Positions 16,614 to 26,200 of a stretch of DNA of 64,000 nt are shown here, one piece after another (the first letter of the stretch is position 1; each line of letters starts with the position of its first letter). The translations under genes and the position numbers were made by a program. Source of the stretch: JAAFHB01 sp963677935. GTDB taxonomy: Bacteria > Bacteroidota > Bacteroidia > Bacteroidales > Prolixibacteraceae. A model generated the notes under the pieces. That model did not search any database, was not told where the DNA came from, and worked only from the letters and a program-made list of their open reading frames with translations. The DNA lies in contig CAXXEH010000003.1 of assembly GCA_963677935.2 (NCBI GenBank), positions 124,001 through 188,000 of the forward strand, written 5' to 3'.

Positions 16614-18836
16614 ATGTTAAAAAAATTTATACAAAACTGTTCATTAGTCCTTATCCTGTTATCAGTTATATGTTGTAACAAAACTCAGGCATCGAAAACA
16701 CAGCACCAAAAAATTAAGACCGACCATTCAACAATAACCTTTAACCAAGAAGGATTTATCATTAGTATCACAGATAACAAAACACAAAAAGAATATTGTC
16801 CCAAAGGTATTTCTTCGGCGCTATTGACTTTGGAGAAAAATGGCGAATATCTGGTTCCCGTTTCCGCCAAAATAGAAAGTCAAAATATTGAGTTGACTTA
16901 TCCCAATGGTTCTGCGGCCAAACTAAAGGTTGAACCAAAAGGCAATTACATCCGGTTTGAATTGGTATCGCTTTCCCGCCGTGACAGTATTGATAATATT
17001 ATTTGGGGTCCATACAAAACTAACATCTCGAAAACCATCGGTGAGATCATTTCTGTAGTCCGCGACGATGAATTTGCTATTGGTATTATGGGATTGACCG
17101 ATAATACGACAAGCGGTCCGCCCTGCAACGGAGATATGTACCAGCAGTGTTACATTGTCCATTCACCCGATCCGTCAAAGTATCCGTTACCAGCAAATTT
17201 AAAAGAAGGGCAGCGTTTTCGAATTGGCGGGGACGGGAAAAGCGACATCGCGTTCTTTTCTCAGCCAGAGGACTATTACCGCATGATAATGGGAAATGGG
17301 GCACAACTGGAACTTGAATATGGCTCATCACTAGTAATGCACTCACGCGACAGGAAGAAACCATTTACAATTCTTTATCCACATTTCGAAGATTTTCCTT
17401 CAGTTAAATCGCCCCGGCATATGGATGTGGCTCCCGTTGACGCTGATTACATTGGTTCGGCAATAGCTTTTTATGCGTGTCCTGACGACTTGGGGCTAAA
17501 GGTTATCGAAAAAATCGTGCTTGGCGAAGGCCTGCCATACATAACCAGGAACGGCAAATGGGTAAAAGACCCCACATCCTATCAAACCGACCTTGCGTGG
17601 TGGGGCGTTCACGACAGCCTGGTTTCGTATGCCAACCAACTTGGTGTAAAAGGCGTTCAGGATGAAGGGCTGGGGGAATATTACGTTGACCCATCCGACC
17701 GTTGGGCAGGGAAAAAAGTAAAGTTAAACGGGCAGGACCGTCCTATTACCGAACTGACAGCCCAAACCAACAAATATGGAATTGCTTATGGGTTACATAC
17801 ACTGGCCGAATTTGTCCAGCCGCATAGTAGCGATGTACATCCTGAACCTAACGAACATTTATGTACAGTCATGAAAACCTCCATTGTAGCCCCGATTAGT
17901 GCATCCGACACAACAATCAGTATTGCAGATTTGGGCTATTTAAACGAACAAGGTGGGTGGGACAACAACGAAAGTGGAAATACCCTAAGAATAGGCAAGG
18001 AACTAATCAGGTATAAACGGGTTACCAAAACTCAACCATACACCCTCATCGGGGTAGAACGTGGCGCATTGAAAACTGGTGCATCAAAACATGAGGCTGG
18101 CGAAGAAATAGCCAGGTTGCAGGTGAATTGTTATTCAGGCTTTATTCCTGACATGAAATTACAAGACACGTACGCTGATTTCTATGCACGTTTACTAACC
18201 GACGGGGGAATGAACTATATTGATTTTGACGGGTTGGAAAGTTGTACCTACCAGGGACACGGGCAATATTCGTTCAAGCGTTTCATGCACAAACTTTTTA
18301 ATGATTTCCATCAAATGGGGGGCGAATACCTGCGCGTGATGGGTTCCAGCGTTTACGAAGGCAACTGGCATTATATGAGCGTATGCAATGTTGGCGGAGG
18401 AAACCACATGTTCGACCCGGTCAACAATAAATGGGGGATTGAAGGTAAAGACATAAGATATGCCTGGACTAGCAACTATTTCCCATGTACCTTTGGAATT
18501 CAGCTATTTAAGCCAGATTGGACAGTGCAGGTAATCGAAAATTTGCAATCGAAAGCCATTGCCTGGGATGCCACATATATGCTTGGCCTTAGCCAGGACG
18601 TGGTCGAAAAGAACCCTCAGAAACAGGCCATTTTCAAGACATTCAGGGCATGGGAAGATGCCCGCGCGGCAAATGTTTTCCCTGCTGAACTAAAAAAACA
18701 GATGCAGGCAGAAGAGAATATGTATCATCTTGAACAGGTTAATAGCCAGACCTGGAAATTATGCCGGGTATTGGATTCAGGAAACATGGAAAGACCTGTA
18801 ATACTTAAATCGACAGATAAAAAAGCCCCTTTTTAA
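16614..18836 (+). CDS. Family X: unclassified barrel-type glycosidase-like lipoprotein, copy 1
   Basis: I take ATG 16614 (MLKKFIQNCSLVLILLSVICC) as start: it gives a clean lipoprotein signal, while the longer ORF from 16446 begins inside a transposase remnant. 740 residues. An N-terminal beta-rich domain (~35-290, with NIIWGPYKTNISKTIGEI) precedes a putative TIM barrel with DLAWWGVHDSLVSYANQLG, YGLHTLAEFVQPH, and MNYIDFDGLES (Asp537, Asp539, Glu542), a plausible catalytic strand. A small inserted domain (~415-500; LRIGKELIRYKR...GVERGALKT) resembles inserts in other PUL enzymes. The paralogue at 52636-54843 conserves all of these. Family and substrate unknown to me; hydrolase role is inferred. 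Confidence 0.7.
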   Translation: MLKKFIQNCSLVLILLSVICCNKTQASKTQHQKIKTDHSTITFNQEGFIISITDNKTQKEYCPKGISSALLTLEKNGEYLVPVSAKIESQNIELTYPNGSAAKLKVEPKGNYIRFELVSLSRRDSIDNIIWGPYKTNISKTIGEIISVVRDDEFAIGIMGLTDNTTSGPPCNGDMYQQCYIVHSPDPSKYPLPANLKEGQRFRIGGDGKSDIAFFSQPEDYYRMIMGNGAQLELEYGSSLVMHSRDRKKPFTILYPHFEDFPSVKSPRHMDVAPVDADYIGSAIAFYACPDDLGLKVIEKIVLGEGLPYITRNGKWVKDPTSYQTDLAWWGVHDSLVSYANQLGVKGVQDEGLGEYYVDPSDRWAGKKVKLNGQDRPITELTAQTNKYGIAYGLHTLAEFVQPHSSDVHPEPNEHLCTVMKTSIVAPISASDTTISIADLGYLNEQGGWDNNESGNTLRIGKELIRYKRVTKTQPYTLIGVERGALKTGASKHEAGEEIARLQVNCYSGFIPDMKLQDTYADFYARLLTDGGMNYIDFDGLESCTYQGHGQYSFKRFMHKLFNDFHQMGGEYLRVMGSSVYEGNWHYMSVCNVGGGNHMFDPVNNKWGIEGKDIRYAWTSNYFPCTFGIQLFKPDWTVQVIENLQSKAIAWDATYMLGLSQDVVEKNPQKQAIFKTFRAWEDARAANVFPAELKKQMQAEENMYHLEQVNSQTWKLCRVLDSGNMERPVILKSTDKKAPF

Positions 18837-18846
18837 ATTAGCTTAT

Positions 18847-19293
18847 ATGAATTTTTGCAACACTTTAAGATCATTTGTTGTTTTTTCCTGGTCGGTGGTG
18901 TTGGTTTACTGTCTCTGCGGATGTAATCAGCACCAGGAGATCAACCTCACCTCTTTACTAAAAGAAATGGTCAACCGCGATCAACTGGCCAACTTCCCGG
19001 AATCGGGGTGCCAGTGTTTGCAGGCCAGTAGTTACAACCGCGAATCGGTAAATGTTTCTCCCAACTTTGTGTTACCTGAATACCCGATACCCCATATGGT
19101 ACATAAAGAATGGATGAACCTGATTGAAACCGGCCAGTGGGCTGAAAAGCTGACCTTTGTCCCTTATTTTTCTTGGGACAACCGCCAATCCGGGAAGATG
19201 AAAGTCTGGATTGATAAAATTTATCAGGCAGCAACAGCTTGTGACATGGATTTCAACAGCACTGGAAATAAACACTTAGACCAATTTTTATAA
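18847..19293 (+). pseudogene. Three-part mosaic: GH172 start, GH2 segment, GH127 end
   Basis: 148 residues in one open frame but from three families. Residues ~1-67: lipoprotein signal (VLVYCLCGC) and the DUF2961/GH172 start INLTSLLKEMVNRDQL...LQASSYNRESVN. Residues ~68-92: NVSPNFVLPEYPIPHMVHKE, the GH2 N-terminal segment also present in the next GH2 gene at ~22947. Residues ~93-148: AEKLTFVPYFSWDNR, SGKMKVWI, the usual end of GH127 proteins. Joints are at about 19049-19054 and 19120-19125. The stop overlaps the next start (TAATG). No catalytic part of any of the three enzymes remains, so no enzymatic function is expected, though a secreted small protein could be made. Confidence 0.7.
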
Positions 19294-20459
19294 TGAAAGC
19301 TGGACCCTTTTTTATCACCTGTTTGGTAATGTTATTTATTTTAGAAATAGATCGTTTACCCGTAAATGCGAAAGGGAATGTTGATAACCTGATGAAACTG
19401 TCTTCACCCTCCGATTATCAGGTTATCCAACGATTTTCAAAAGACAGTGGAAACATGACAATCTCTGGGTTCATTGAGAAAGGTCCTCCTACATCAATTG
19501 AAGTGAAAATAACAGGGGCCGGGGCAGGTGGAAACTGGGGGAAAATCCGGGCCACAGTTACGGGTTCTTTTTTTGAAGGGAAGACAGTGGTTCCGGCAGG
19601 AGGATGGTACAGGATTGAAGTCCGTGCATTGAAAGGTTTGGTCATCCTTGGAGGATGCCATATCGATCATGTTGGCATTGGCGAAGTGTTTGTTGTTGCA
19701 GGTCAGTCGAATTCAGCCAACCACGGAGAAGAAAGACAAAACACCATTACCGGCCTGGTTTCCTCGTTTAACAAGGACAACTGGCAACCTGCGTATGATC
19801 CACAGCCTGGGGCCGATGGTAACGGCGGGAGTTTTATGCCTGCTTTTGGGGATACAGTGGCCGAAAAGTTCGGCGTTCCTGTTGGCATAGTTGCCTGTGG
19901 GGTAGGCGGTACAAGTGTTCGCGAATGGTTGCCCCGAGGAACAGTTTTCCCAATTCGCCCATATACTGAAGCATTTATTTCCCAGCGCGAAGATGGCAGT
20001 TGGGAAGCTACAGGTGTACCTTTTGAGAATATGATTTCGCGTATAAATAAAATCGGGGAAGAAGGTTTCAGGGCTGTTTTGTGGCACCAGGGGGAATCGG
20101 ATGCAGATCAGATCCCCGCATCCCATACCTTGCCGGGCTATCTGTACTGGCAATATATGGATCGGCTTATCACGGAAACAAGAAAACGTACCGGAAATAA
20201 CGTGCCCTGGTTTACTGCTCAGGCAACTTATCATAACCCCTCCCGACAGGAAACAACGGATATACGCGCGGCACAAAAGGCATTATGGGAATCGGGGCTC
20301 ACGCTTGAAGGTCCTGATACCGATAGATTAAAAGGGAACCTGAGAGATATTGGAGGAGAAGGGGTACATTTTTCAAAAGAGGGATTACGAATACATGCCA
20401 TGCTGTGGTTCGAAAAAGTATGCCCCTGGCTGGAAAGGCAAATTTGGAATGGCAAGTAA
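19293..20459 (+). CDS. Carbohydrate acetylesterase, SASA/SGNH family
   Basis: 388 residues with an N-terminal signal. After a small beta-domain (~30-125; SGFIEKGPPTSIEVKITGAG), the SGNH-type esterase domain carries VFVVAGQSNSANHG (nucleophile Ser139), VGIVACGVGGTSVREW (oxyanion Gly), AVLWHQGESD and the closing GGEGVHFSKEGL (His of the triad). Relatives (sialate O-acetylesterase-like, DUF303, CE6-type) remove O-acetyl groups from sugars. In this enzyme string it would unmask acetylated residues for the glycosidases. The start overlaps the preceding stop, suggesting co-translation. Confidence 0.85.
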   Translation: MKAGPFFITCLVMLFILEIDRLPVNAKGNVDNLMKLSSPSDYQVIQRFSKDSGNMTISGFIEKGPPTSIEVKITGAGAGGNWGKIRATVTGSFFEGKTVVPAGGWYRIEVRALKGLVILGGCHIDHVGIGEVFVVAGQSNSANHGEERQNTITGLVSSFNKDNWQPAYDPQPGADGNGGSFMPAFGDTVAEKFGVPVGIVACGVGGTSVREWLPRGTVFPIRPYTEAFISQREDGSWEATGVPFENMISRINKIGEEGFRAVLWHQGESDADQIPASHTLPGYLYWQYMDRLITETRKRTGNNVPWFTAQATYHNPSRQETTDIRAAQKALWESGLTLEGPDTDRLKGNLRDIGGEGVHFSKEGLRIHAMLWFEKVCPWLERQIWNGK

Positions 20460-20503
20460 CGACAACTTTTGGGATGAAAGAAACTTAAACAGGATAATAT
20501 TAC

Positions 20504-22813
20504 ATGAAAATTAATCTAAATTCAAACATTTGCATTTTCGTATTCGCGATAGCCATGCACGTAGTTGGGCAAGCCTGCACTAAAGGTAGAACCATGGCAA
20601 CTGGCGATTTTTTAAAAGGGGTGAACGGAAGAATGTACCCCCAGATTTCCTGGTACACGGGTACGCAATTGGATTCATTAAAATCATTTTCAGGGGATAT
20701 TCTGAAAACAAAGACTTCCGAATGGTCGTGTTTGGTTACCACAAGCCCCGCTAAACAAGAAGATGCGTTGGATATGACAGTCCGGTTCAGGCTGGAGAAA
20801 GGAGAAGCATCTTCGGCAGCAGTTTCAGTAGCTTTTGATTTCAACAACTGGAGTACAGAAAACTACCTGATGGTTCCGGCAGCTGTTTACAACGGGAACC
20901 GTTACCGAGCCATTGGGAACGGATATAACCCGCAATACCCCAAGGATATGTTTTATAACCCTGACCTACCGTTAACGATATCGAACAACCCTAAACTGGC
21001 CATCACTGATGGAGAGCCATCACGGATTGAGACCCAGACAGGCTATTTGTCTACCCCTGCAGCTTGCTTTTACTCTACCGGTTTTGGAAAAGGGTTTATC
21101 CTGCTGACCGAGCAGGGTACACGATTTGGAAATTCAGGGATCATCATCGAAGAGAATCTCAACCGTACGAAGGCTTCCATCCAAATCAGTGCTCCGGCAG
21201 TGAGAGAGCAAAGGGCCGGTTTTGGCGATTTCTTTCCTAGTGGAGACAAAGCTGCCGACTGGAAAGAAGGAGATGAAGTGACATTGCATTTCAAACTATT
21301 GGTTTTCCCGGCGAGAAGTATTCCCGATTTGCTTACCCGTTTTTTTGAAGAGCGCAAGTCTCTTAGCGGGCCTAATCATCCGCGTAACCTACTGCCAATG
21401 AGCAGGCATTTTGAGCTTGCTACCACATTGTGCAGTAACGATTGGTTTACTTCTCCTTACGCCAGTTTTTACAGAACCGGAAACTGGGATATTTTTACTG
21501 TTGGTTGGACTGGAGGCCTGATTAACACGTATCCAATGCTGGCCTTGAACGATAAGATGGAACGTGAACGTGTCTTTCTGGAAATGGATTATATCGTTAA
21601 TCGGCTTCCTGGAAAGAGCGGCTATTTCTATGAGGGTACCAACCCGGATGGGAAATTGTATATCAACAGTAAAAATCCTGACATCGCGGAAACACATGTG
21701 TTGGTGCGTGAAAACGGAGACGCGTTTTTTTGGATGCTCAAACATTTCATGTTGTTGAAAGAACAAGGTTACGAAAGCTTGATTAAATTCAAGTGGGAAG
21801 AAGCGGCAAAACGGCTTGCGGGAGCATTTGTAACCACATGGAAAAAGGAAGGACAGTTTGGCCAGTATATGGAGCCGGAAACCGGCAAAATTGCAGTGTT
21901 CAATTCAACGGCAGGAGCCATTGTTCCGGCTGGCCTGGCGCTGGCATCTGAGTATTTTAAAAATGAAGAGTTTTTACAGGTTGCAAAGGCCTCAGCCAAT
22001 TACTATTATAAACGCGATGTTGTTAATCAAGGTTTGACTGGCGGAAATTGCGGAGATATTTCACAGGATGCCGATTCTGAGTCGTCCTTTGCTTTTCTTG
22101 AATCGCTGGTAACGTTATATGATTGTACAGGAGATCTGCAATGGCTCGAAAAAGCCAAAGTGCAGGCTGCCTTGTGTTCTACCTGGACCCTTTCGTATGA
22201 TGAAAAATTTCCCTCGGAAAGTCAACTTGCAAAATTGCAATCAAATATGGCAGGGGCTGTGTTTGCCAGCATTCAAAATAAACACGCAGCCCCGGGGATC
22301 TGCACCTCTTCGGGTGATTACCTGTTCAAGTTATACCGGGCAACGGGTGACCGTATCTATGCCGACCTGATTCGGGATATTCAACATGCACACACAGAAG
22401 TTGTGGATATGCCAGATCATCGGACAACAAATTTTGGCTTTGGTTCCACGATGGAACGCATTCAGCCTTCGGATGCCGAAGGAAGAGAAAGTGTAGGGAA
22501 AGTATTGTATACCCGAAACATGTGGACGGAAACTGCCGGGAGATTGATGGATTTAGAATTGCCGGGCATTTACCTGTTAACGGATAAAGACCGGATGTAT
22601 GTTTTTGATCATATCGAAGCAACTGTTATAAAACGTGAAGCCGGGGAAGTTACGATATCGGTGAGCAACAGAACAGCTTATGATGCGAAAGTTTCGGTTT
22701 TTGCTGAAACTTCGGTACAGACAAAACAGCCACTGCCTCCTGTGGCATTTGTCCGATGGCCTCATTTTGAGATAAAGGCAGGAGAAACAAAACAGATAGA
22801 ATTGAACCATTAA
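20504..22813 (+). CDS. Secreted protein with predicted six-hairpin (alpha/alpha) glycosidase fold, family unassigned
   Basis: 769 residues; signal peptide ~1-25. Residues ~30-270 are beta-rich (NGRMYPQISWYTGTQL, VSVAFDFNNWSTENYLMVPA). From ~300 the protein is helical with repeated aromatic hairpins (WDIFTVGWTGGLINTYPML, KSGYFYEGTNPDG, GDAFFWMLKHFMLLKEQGY, GGNCGDISQDADSESSFAF, LYKLYRATGDRIYADLI-like segments), the layout of an (alpha/alpha)6 barrel, then a small C-terminal beta domain. I do not recognise a named GH family. Acidic clusters near GDISQDADSE are candidate catalytic residues. A truncated relative of the N-terminus is at 14393. Placement between an esterase and a GH2-GH172 fusion supports a glycan-processing role. 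Confidence 0.6.
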   Translation: MKINLNSNICIFVFAIAMHVVGQACTKGRTMATGDFLKGVNGRMYPQISWYTGTQLDSLKSFSGDILKTKTSEWSCLVTTSPAKQEDALDMTVRFRLEKGEASSAAVSVAFDFNNWSTENYLMVPAAVYNGNRYRAIGNGYNPQYPKDMFYNPDLPLTISNNPKLAITDGEPSRIETQTGYLSTPAACFYSTGFGKGFILLTEQGTRFGNSGIIIEENLNRTKASIQISAPAVREQRAGFGDFFPSGDKAADWKEGDEVTLHFKLLVFPARSIPDLLTRFFEERKSLSGPNHPRNLLPMSRHFELATTLCSNDWFTSPYASFYRTGNWDIFTVGWTGGLINTYPMLALNDKMERERVFLEMDYIVNRLPGKSGYFYEGTNPDGKLYINSKNPDIAETHVLVRENGDAFFWMLKHFMLLKEQGYESLIKFKWEEAAKRLAGAFVTTWKKEGQFGQYMEPETGKIAVFNSTAGAIVPAGLALASEYFKNEEFLQVAKASANYYYKRDVVNQGLTGGNCGDISQDADSESSFAFLESLVTLYDCTGDLQWLEKAKVQAALCSTWTLSYDEKFPSESQLAKLQSNMAGAVFASIQNKHAAPGICTSSGDYLFKLYRATGDRIYADLIRDIQHAHTEVVDMPDHRTTNFGFGSTMERIQPSDAEGRESVGKVLYTRNMWTETAGRLMDLELPGIYLLTDKDRMYVFDHIEATVIKREAGEVTISVSNRTAYDAKVSVFAETSVQTKQPLPPVAFVRWPHFEIKAGETKQIELNH

Positions 22814-22823
22814 TGAATGACTC

Positions 22824-25800
22824 ATGAAACGAACTTTACTATTTTTCATCGGGGTTTGTATGTGCTTTTCAGTGACGCCCCAGATATTATCAACCGTTGA
22901 GTGGCAGCCATCTGTACCTGCATTCGGCATGACGCGCTGGGCGAAAAATGTTTCTCCCGACCATGTATTGCCTGAATACCCGAGACCCCAGATGGTACGT
23001 AAAGAATGGATAAATTTGAATGGCTTGTGGGACTACAGTATCACTGGAAAGGGCGAACCGTTTCCGTCAGTTAAGGATGGGAAAATTTTAGTGCCTTTCC
23101 CTCTTGAATCGTCCTTGTCTGGGGTGGGCAAAATGATAAATACCATACCCGGCCGCAATAATCTAAACAGTACATTGTGGTACCGCAGGACTTTTCATGT
23201 CCCTGCAAAATGGAAAAACTCCCGGATACTTCTTCATTTTGGGGCCGTTGATTGGGAGTCAAAAGTGTATATTAATGGTAAACAGGCAGGGGTACATTGT
23301 GGTGGCTATGATGATTTTACGATTGATATAACCGGCTATTTAAACAGGGGAAAGGAAAATGCATTATCGGTAGAGGTATGGGACCCGACAGTATATGGAG
23401 GTTATCCCCAGGGGAAACAGGTAAACAACCCTGATGGGATGCTTTATACGCCCTGCTCTGGCATTTGGCAAACCGTTTGGCTTGAACCTGTTCCAACAGT
23501 AAGTATTGAAAAAGCCAGGATTATCCCGGATGTTGATTCAAGTACACTTAAGGTCAGTTGTTCTTATTTTGGACAGAGTGAGGGATGCACGATTGAAGCA
23601 GTGGTTAAAAACGGGGAGAAAGTAGTTGTTAGTTCCGCCTGCCCTGCAGGACAAATTCTGGAGCTCACTATTCCTGATCCAAAACTTTGGACACAGGATG
23701 AACCATTCCTGTATAACCTGGATATTATTCTTAAAAATATTAGAGGTACAATACTTGATAAAGTTGAAAGTTATGCAGGGATGAGAAAAATAAGCCTCGG
23801 CAAAGATGAGGATGGAATTACCAGGATACTTCTGAATAACAAATTCATATTTCAAAATGGAGTCCTTGACCAGGGTTATTGGCCTGACGGCAACTACACT
23901 GCCCCTACCGATGAAGCATTGCGCTATGATATAGAAATGATCAAAAAGCTTGGGTTTAACATGAGTCGGAAGCATTTGAAAGTAGAGCCTGAAAGGTGGT
24001 ATTACTGGGCTGATAAACTTGGCTTGATGGTTTGGCAGGATATGCCATGTATGGCTAATGGTAACCCGCCAGCTGAATTCAATGTATCAACAACCCAGAT
24101 AAAAGATCAATTTGGTAAAGAGTTAAACGCTATGATAAATTGTCGTTTTAACCACCCTTCCATTGTTATGTGGATTGTTTTTAACGAAGGAATGGGGCTT
24201 AAGAAAACTCAAACCTTGGAAATTGATGGTTCAACCAAGGCTTTTATGCGCGATATGGGAGCTATAGCTATTAAAGATACAACCAGGTTGATCAATGTTG
24301 AAAGCGGGGCGCCGGGATTGGATTACCAGGGTTGGAACAAATTGGATATCAGCATGGGCGATATTATTGACGCCCATTGTTACGGAACTACAAACTGTCC
24401 ATCGCCTTTCGGGGAAAGAGCAAGCGTAATTGGTGAATACGGTTATGAAAAATTTCTGAAAGCCTTCCCAAAATATAGCCTCCTGGTAGAAAACCCTGGG
24501 ATCAGCGGACTTGTATGGACACAGCTTACCGATGTTGAAAACGAAAAGAACGGGCTGATGACATTCAACAGGGACAAATTCACCGAGGATACAGTGCAGG
24601 TAGCCGCGCTAAACAGAAAGATGCAATTAAAGATAAACAACGCCCCTTTAGGAAAGGATATCATCAGCTTCAAAACTTTACTGCAGGAATTGATTGACCG
24701 TACTGTTATCGCAAGGGCACAGGAAAATCCTTCCCGTTTATGCCAGGCAAGTAGTTATGACCGAAAATCAGTAAATAAAGATGAAGAAGGATGGTTTGCC
24801 AACACTGATTTTAGTAATTATATCAGGAAAGAAGTAAATAATGGCAGAGATGAATATGTGGTGATGGATCAGGATGGGCCCGGCGCTGTTACCCGTTTCT
24901 GGACTGCGGGATGGATGAACAAACACAATCATCTTCGTTTTTATTTCGATGGCACCGAGATCCCTTTATGGGAAGCTGACAAGGCAGCTAAGTTGATAGG
25001 GCAAAATACGGAGATTGGCTACCCTTTGTCCTATCGTTCAGTTGATATTGATTCGGTTACTTATGGGGGTCAGCCTGGACATAACTTATACGCCCCGTTG
25101 CCCTTCAAAAAACATTTGAAAATTACATCCGACCTGCTACAAGTTGACTGGCTGACAGGGTTCTGGTATCAGGTCAATTATCGTTTGTATAATAAAGACG
25201 TGCCTGTTGAAAGTTTTACGAAATCAACTATCCCCGAGAACAAAAAGGAACTGATGCAAGTCAACGACATACTAAAATCCTATATGAAACTTACGCCTGG
25301 CGAGGTTCGCGTCCCGGGAGAGAAAGACAAACTTACATTTGATTATTCGATCGGGCCCCGGGGTACAAAATCATTTATTATCGACAACCCCGGTTCGATA
25401 AGACGAATTTTAATTTCACTCAGAGCCGGGAACATGGATGAAGCGATGAGAAATACCTGGATTAGTATAACGTTCGACAACATCACGACAGTTGAAGTTC
25501 CTGTTGGTTTTTTCTTTGGTTGTGGCGACCAGATTGTTGAAGTCTCAGACTGGTTTCGAAAAACTGATAAAGAAGGCAATATGGCTTGCTTTTGGGTAAT
25601 GCCTTATCTAAAATCTGCTGTTATTCATTTGACAAATAAAGGTGAAGAAACAATATCGGGACGGGCAGAGATTGCCGTTGGCGACTGGGTTTGGAATAGC
25701 CGGTCGATGTACTTCCATGCGGCTTTCAAACGATTGGAGGAAATGCCTGCAAAAGCTACAAAGGACTTCAATTATATTAATATTGAAAATCAAGCAGGGA

Positions 25801-26153
25801 TTTATGCCGGCGATGTTTTACAGGTGGAAAAATGGTTTAGTGGCTGGTGGGGTGAAGGTGATGAAAAAATATACATCGACGGCAGTACGTTCCCCGATCA
25901 CTTTGGCACCGGAACGGAAGACTATTATGGCTATGCCTGGGGCCACCCGGAGACCTTTAACCAAATATTCACTAATCAGCCCATAGGACAAGCACAATCG
26001 CAGAAAGGTGGCATTACAGTTAACTCAAGGGTCCGTAGTCTGGATGCAATCCCTTTTAACAAATCATTTCGCTTTGATATGGAATCGTGGCAAACGTTTG
26101 GTGGATCAGTGAAATATACAGTGGCCTGTTTTTGGTATGGCCAGTCTAAATAG
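22824..26153 (+). CDS. GH2-GH172 (DUF2961) two-enzyme fusion
   Basis: 1109 residues; Sec signal ~1-20. Residues ~30-620 are a GH2 enzyme: sugar-binding domain (WINLNGLWDYSITG, LWYRRTFHVP), immunoglobulin-like domain, and TIM barrel with SRKHLKVEPERWYYW, acid/base in WIVFNEG (Glu455) and nucleophile in VIGEYGYE (Glu538), ending with QLTDVENEKNGLMTF. Residues ~635-1109 are a DUF2961/GH172 enzyme: LLQELIDRTVIAR, SSYDRKSVN, GPGAVTRFW, and the signature FGTGTEDYYGYAWG (Glu1032 likely catalytic). GH172 members are arabinofuranosidases/fructofuranosidases; this GH2 group is related to beta-galactosidase/glucuronidase-type enzymes. Both active sites look intact, so one protein could act on two linkages. 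The joint lies near KINNAPLGKDIISF. Confidence 0.85.
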   Translation: MKRTLLFFIGVCMCFSVTPQILSTVEWQPSVPAFGMTRWAKNVSPDHVLPEYPRPQMVRKEWINLNGLWDYSITGKGEPFPSVKDGKILVPFPLESSLSGVGKMINTIPGRNNLNSTLWYRRTFHVPAKWKNSRILLHFGAVDWESKVYINGKQAGVHCGGYDDFTIDITGYLNRGKENALSVEVWDPTVYGGYPQGKQVNNPDGMLYTPCSGIWQTVWLEPVPTVSIEKARIIPDVDSSTLKVSCSYFGQSEGCTIEAVVKNGEKVVVSSACPAGQILELTIPDPKLWTQDEPFLYNLDIILKNIRGTILDKVESYAGMRKISLGKDEDGITRILLNNKFIFQNGVLDQGYWPDGNYTAPTDEALRYDIEMIKKLGFNMSRKHLKVEPERWYYWADKLGLMVWQDMPCMANGNPPAEFNVSTTQIKDQFGKELNAMINCRFNHPSIVMWIVFNEGMGLKKTQTLEIDGSTKAFMRDMGAIAIKDTTRLINVESGAPGLDYQGWNKLDISMGDIIDAHCYGTTNCPSPFGERASVIGEYGYEKFLKAFPKYSLLVENPGISGLVWTQLTDVENEKNGLMTFNRDKFTEDTVQVAALNRKMQLKINNAPLGKDIISFKTLLQELIDRTVIARAQENPSRLCQASSYDRKSVNKDEEGWFANTDFSNYIRKEVNNGRDEYVVMDQDGPGAVTRFWTAGWMNKHNHLRFYFDGTEIPLWEADKAAKLIGQNTEIGYPLSYRSVDIDSVTYGGQPGHNLYAPLPFKKHLKITSDLLQVDWLTGFWYQVNYRLYNKDVPVESFTKSTIPENKKELMQVNDILKSYMKLTPGEVRVPGEKDKLTFDYSIGPRGTKSFIIDNPGSIRRILISLRAGNMDEAMRNTWISITFDNITTVEVPVGFFFGCGDQIVEVSDWFRKTDKEGNMACFWVMPYLKSAVIHLTNKGEETISGRAEIAVGDWVWNSRSMYFHAAFKRLEEMPAKATKDFNYINIENQAGIYAGDVLQVEKWFSGWWGEGDEKIYIDGSTFPDHFGTGTEDYYGYAWGHPETFNQIFTNQPIGQAQSQKGGITVNSRVRSLDAIPFNKSFRFDMESWQTFGGSVKYTVACFWYGQSK

Positions 26154-26200
26154 TTAATAATAATCCGTTTGGATAGGTTAATAAACCTAAACCAGTTTAT

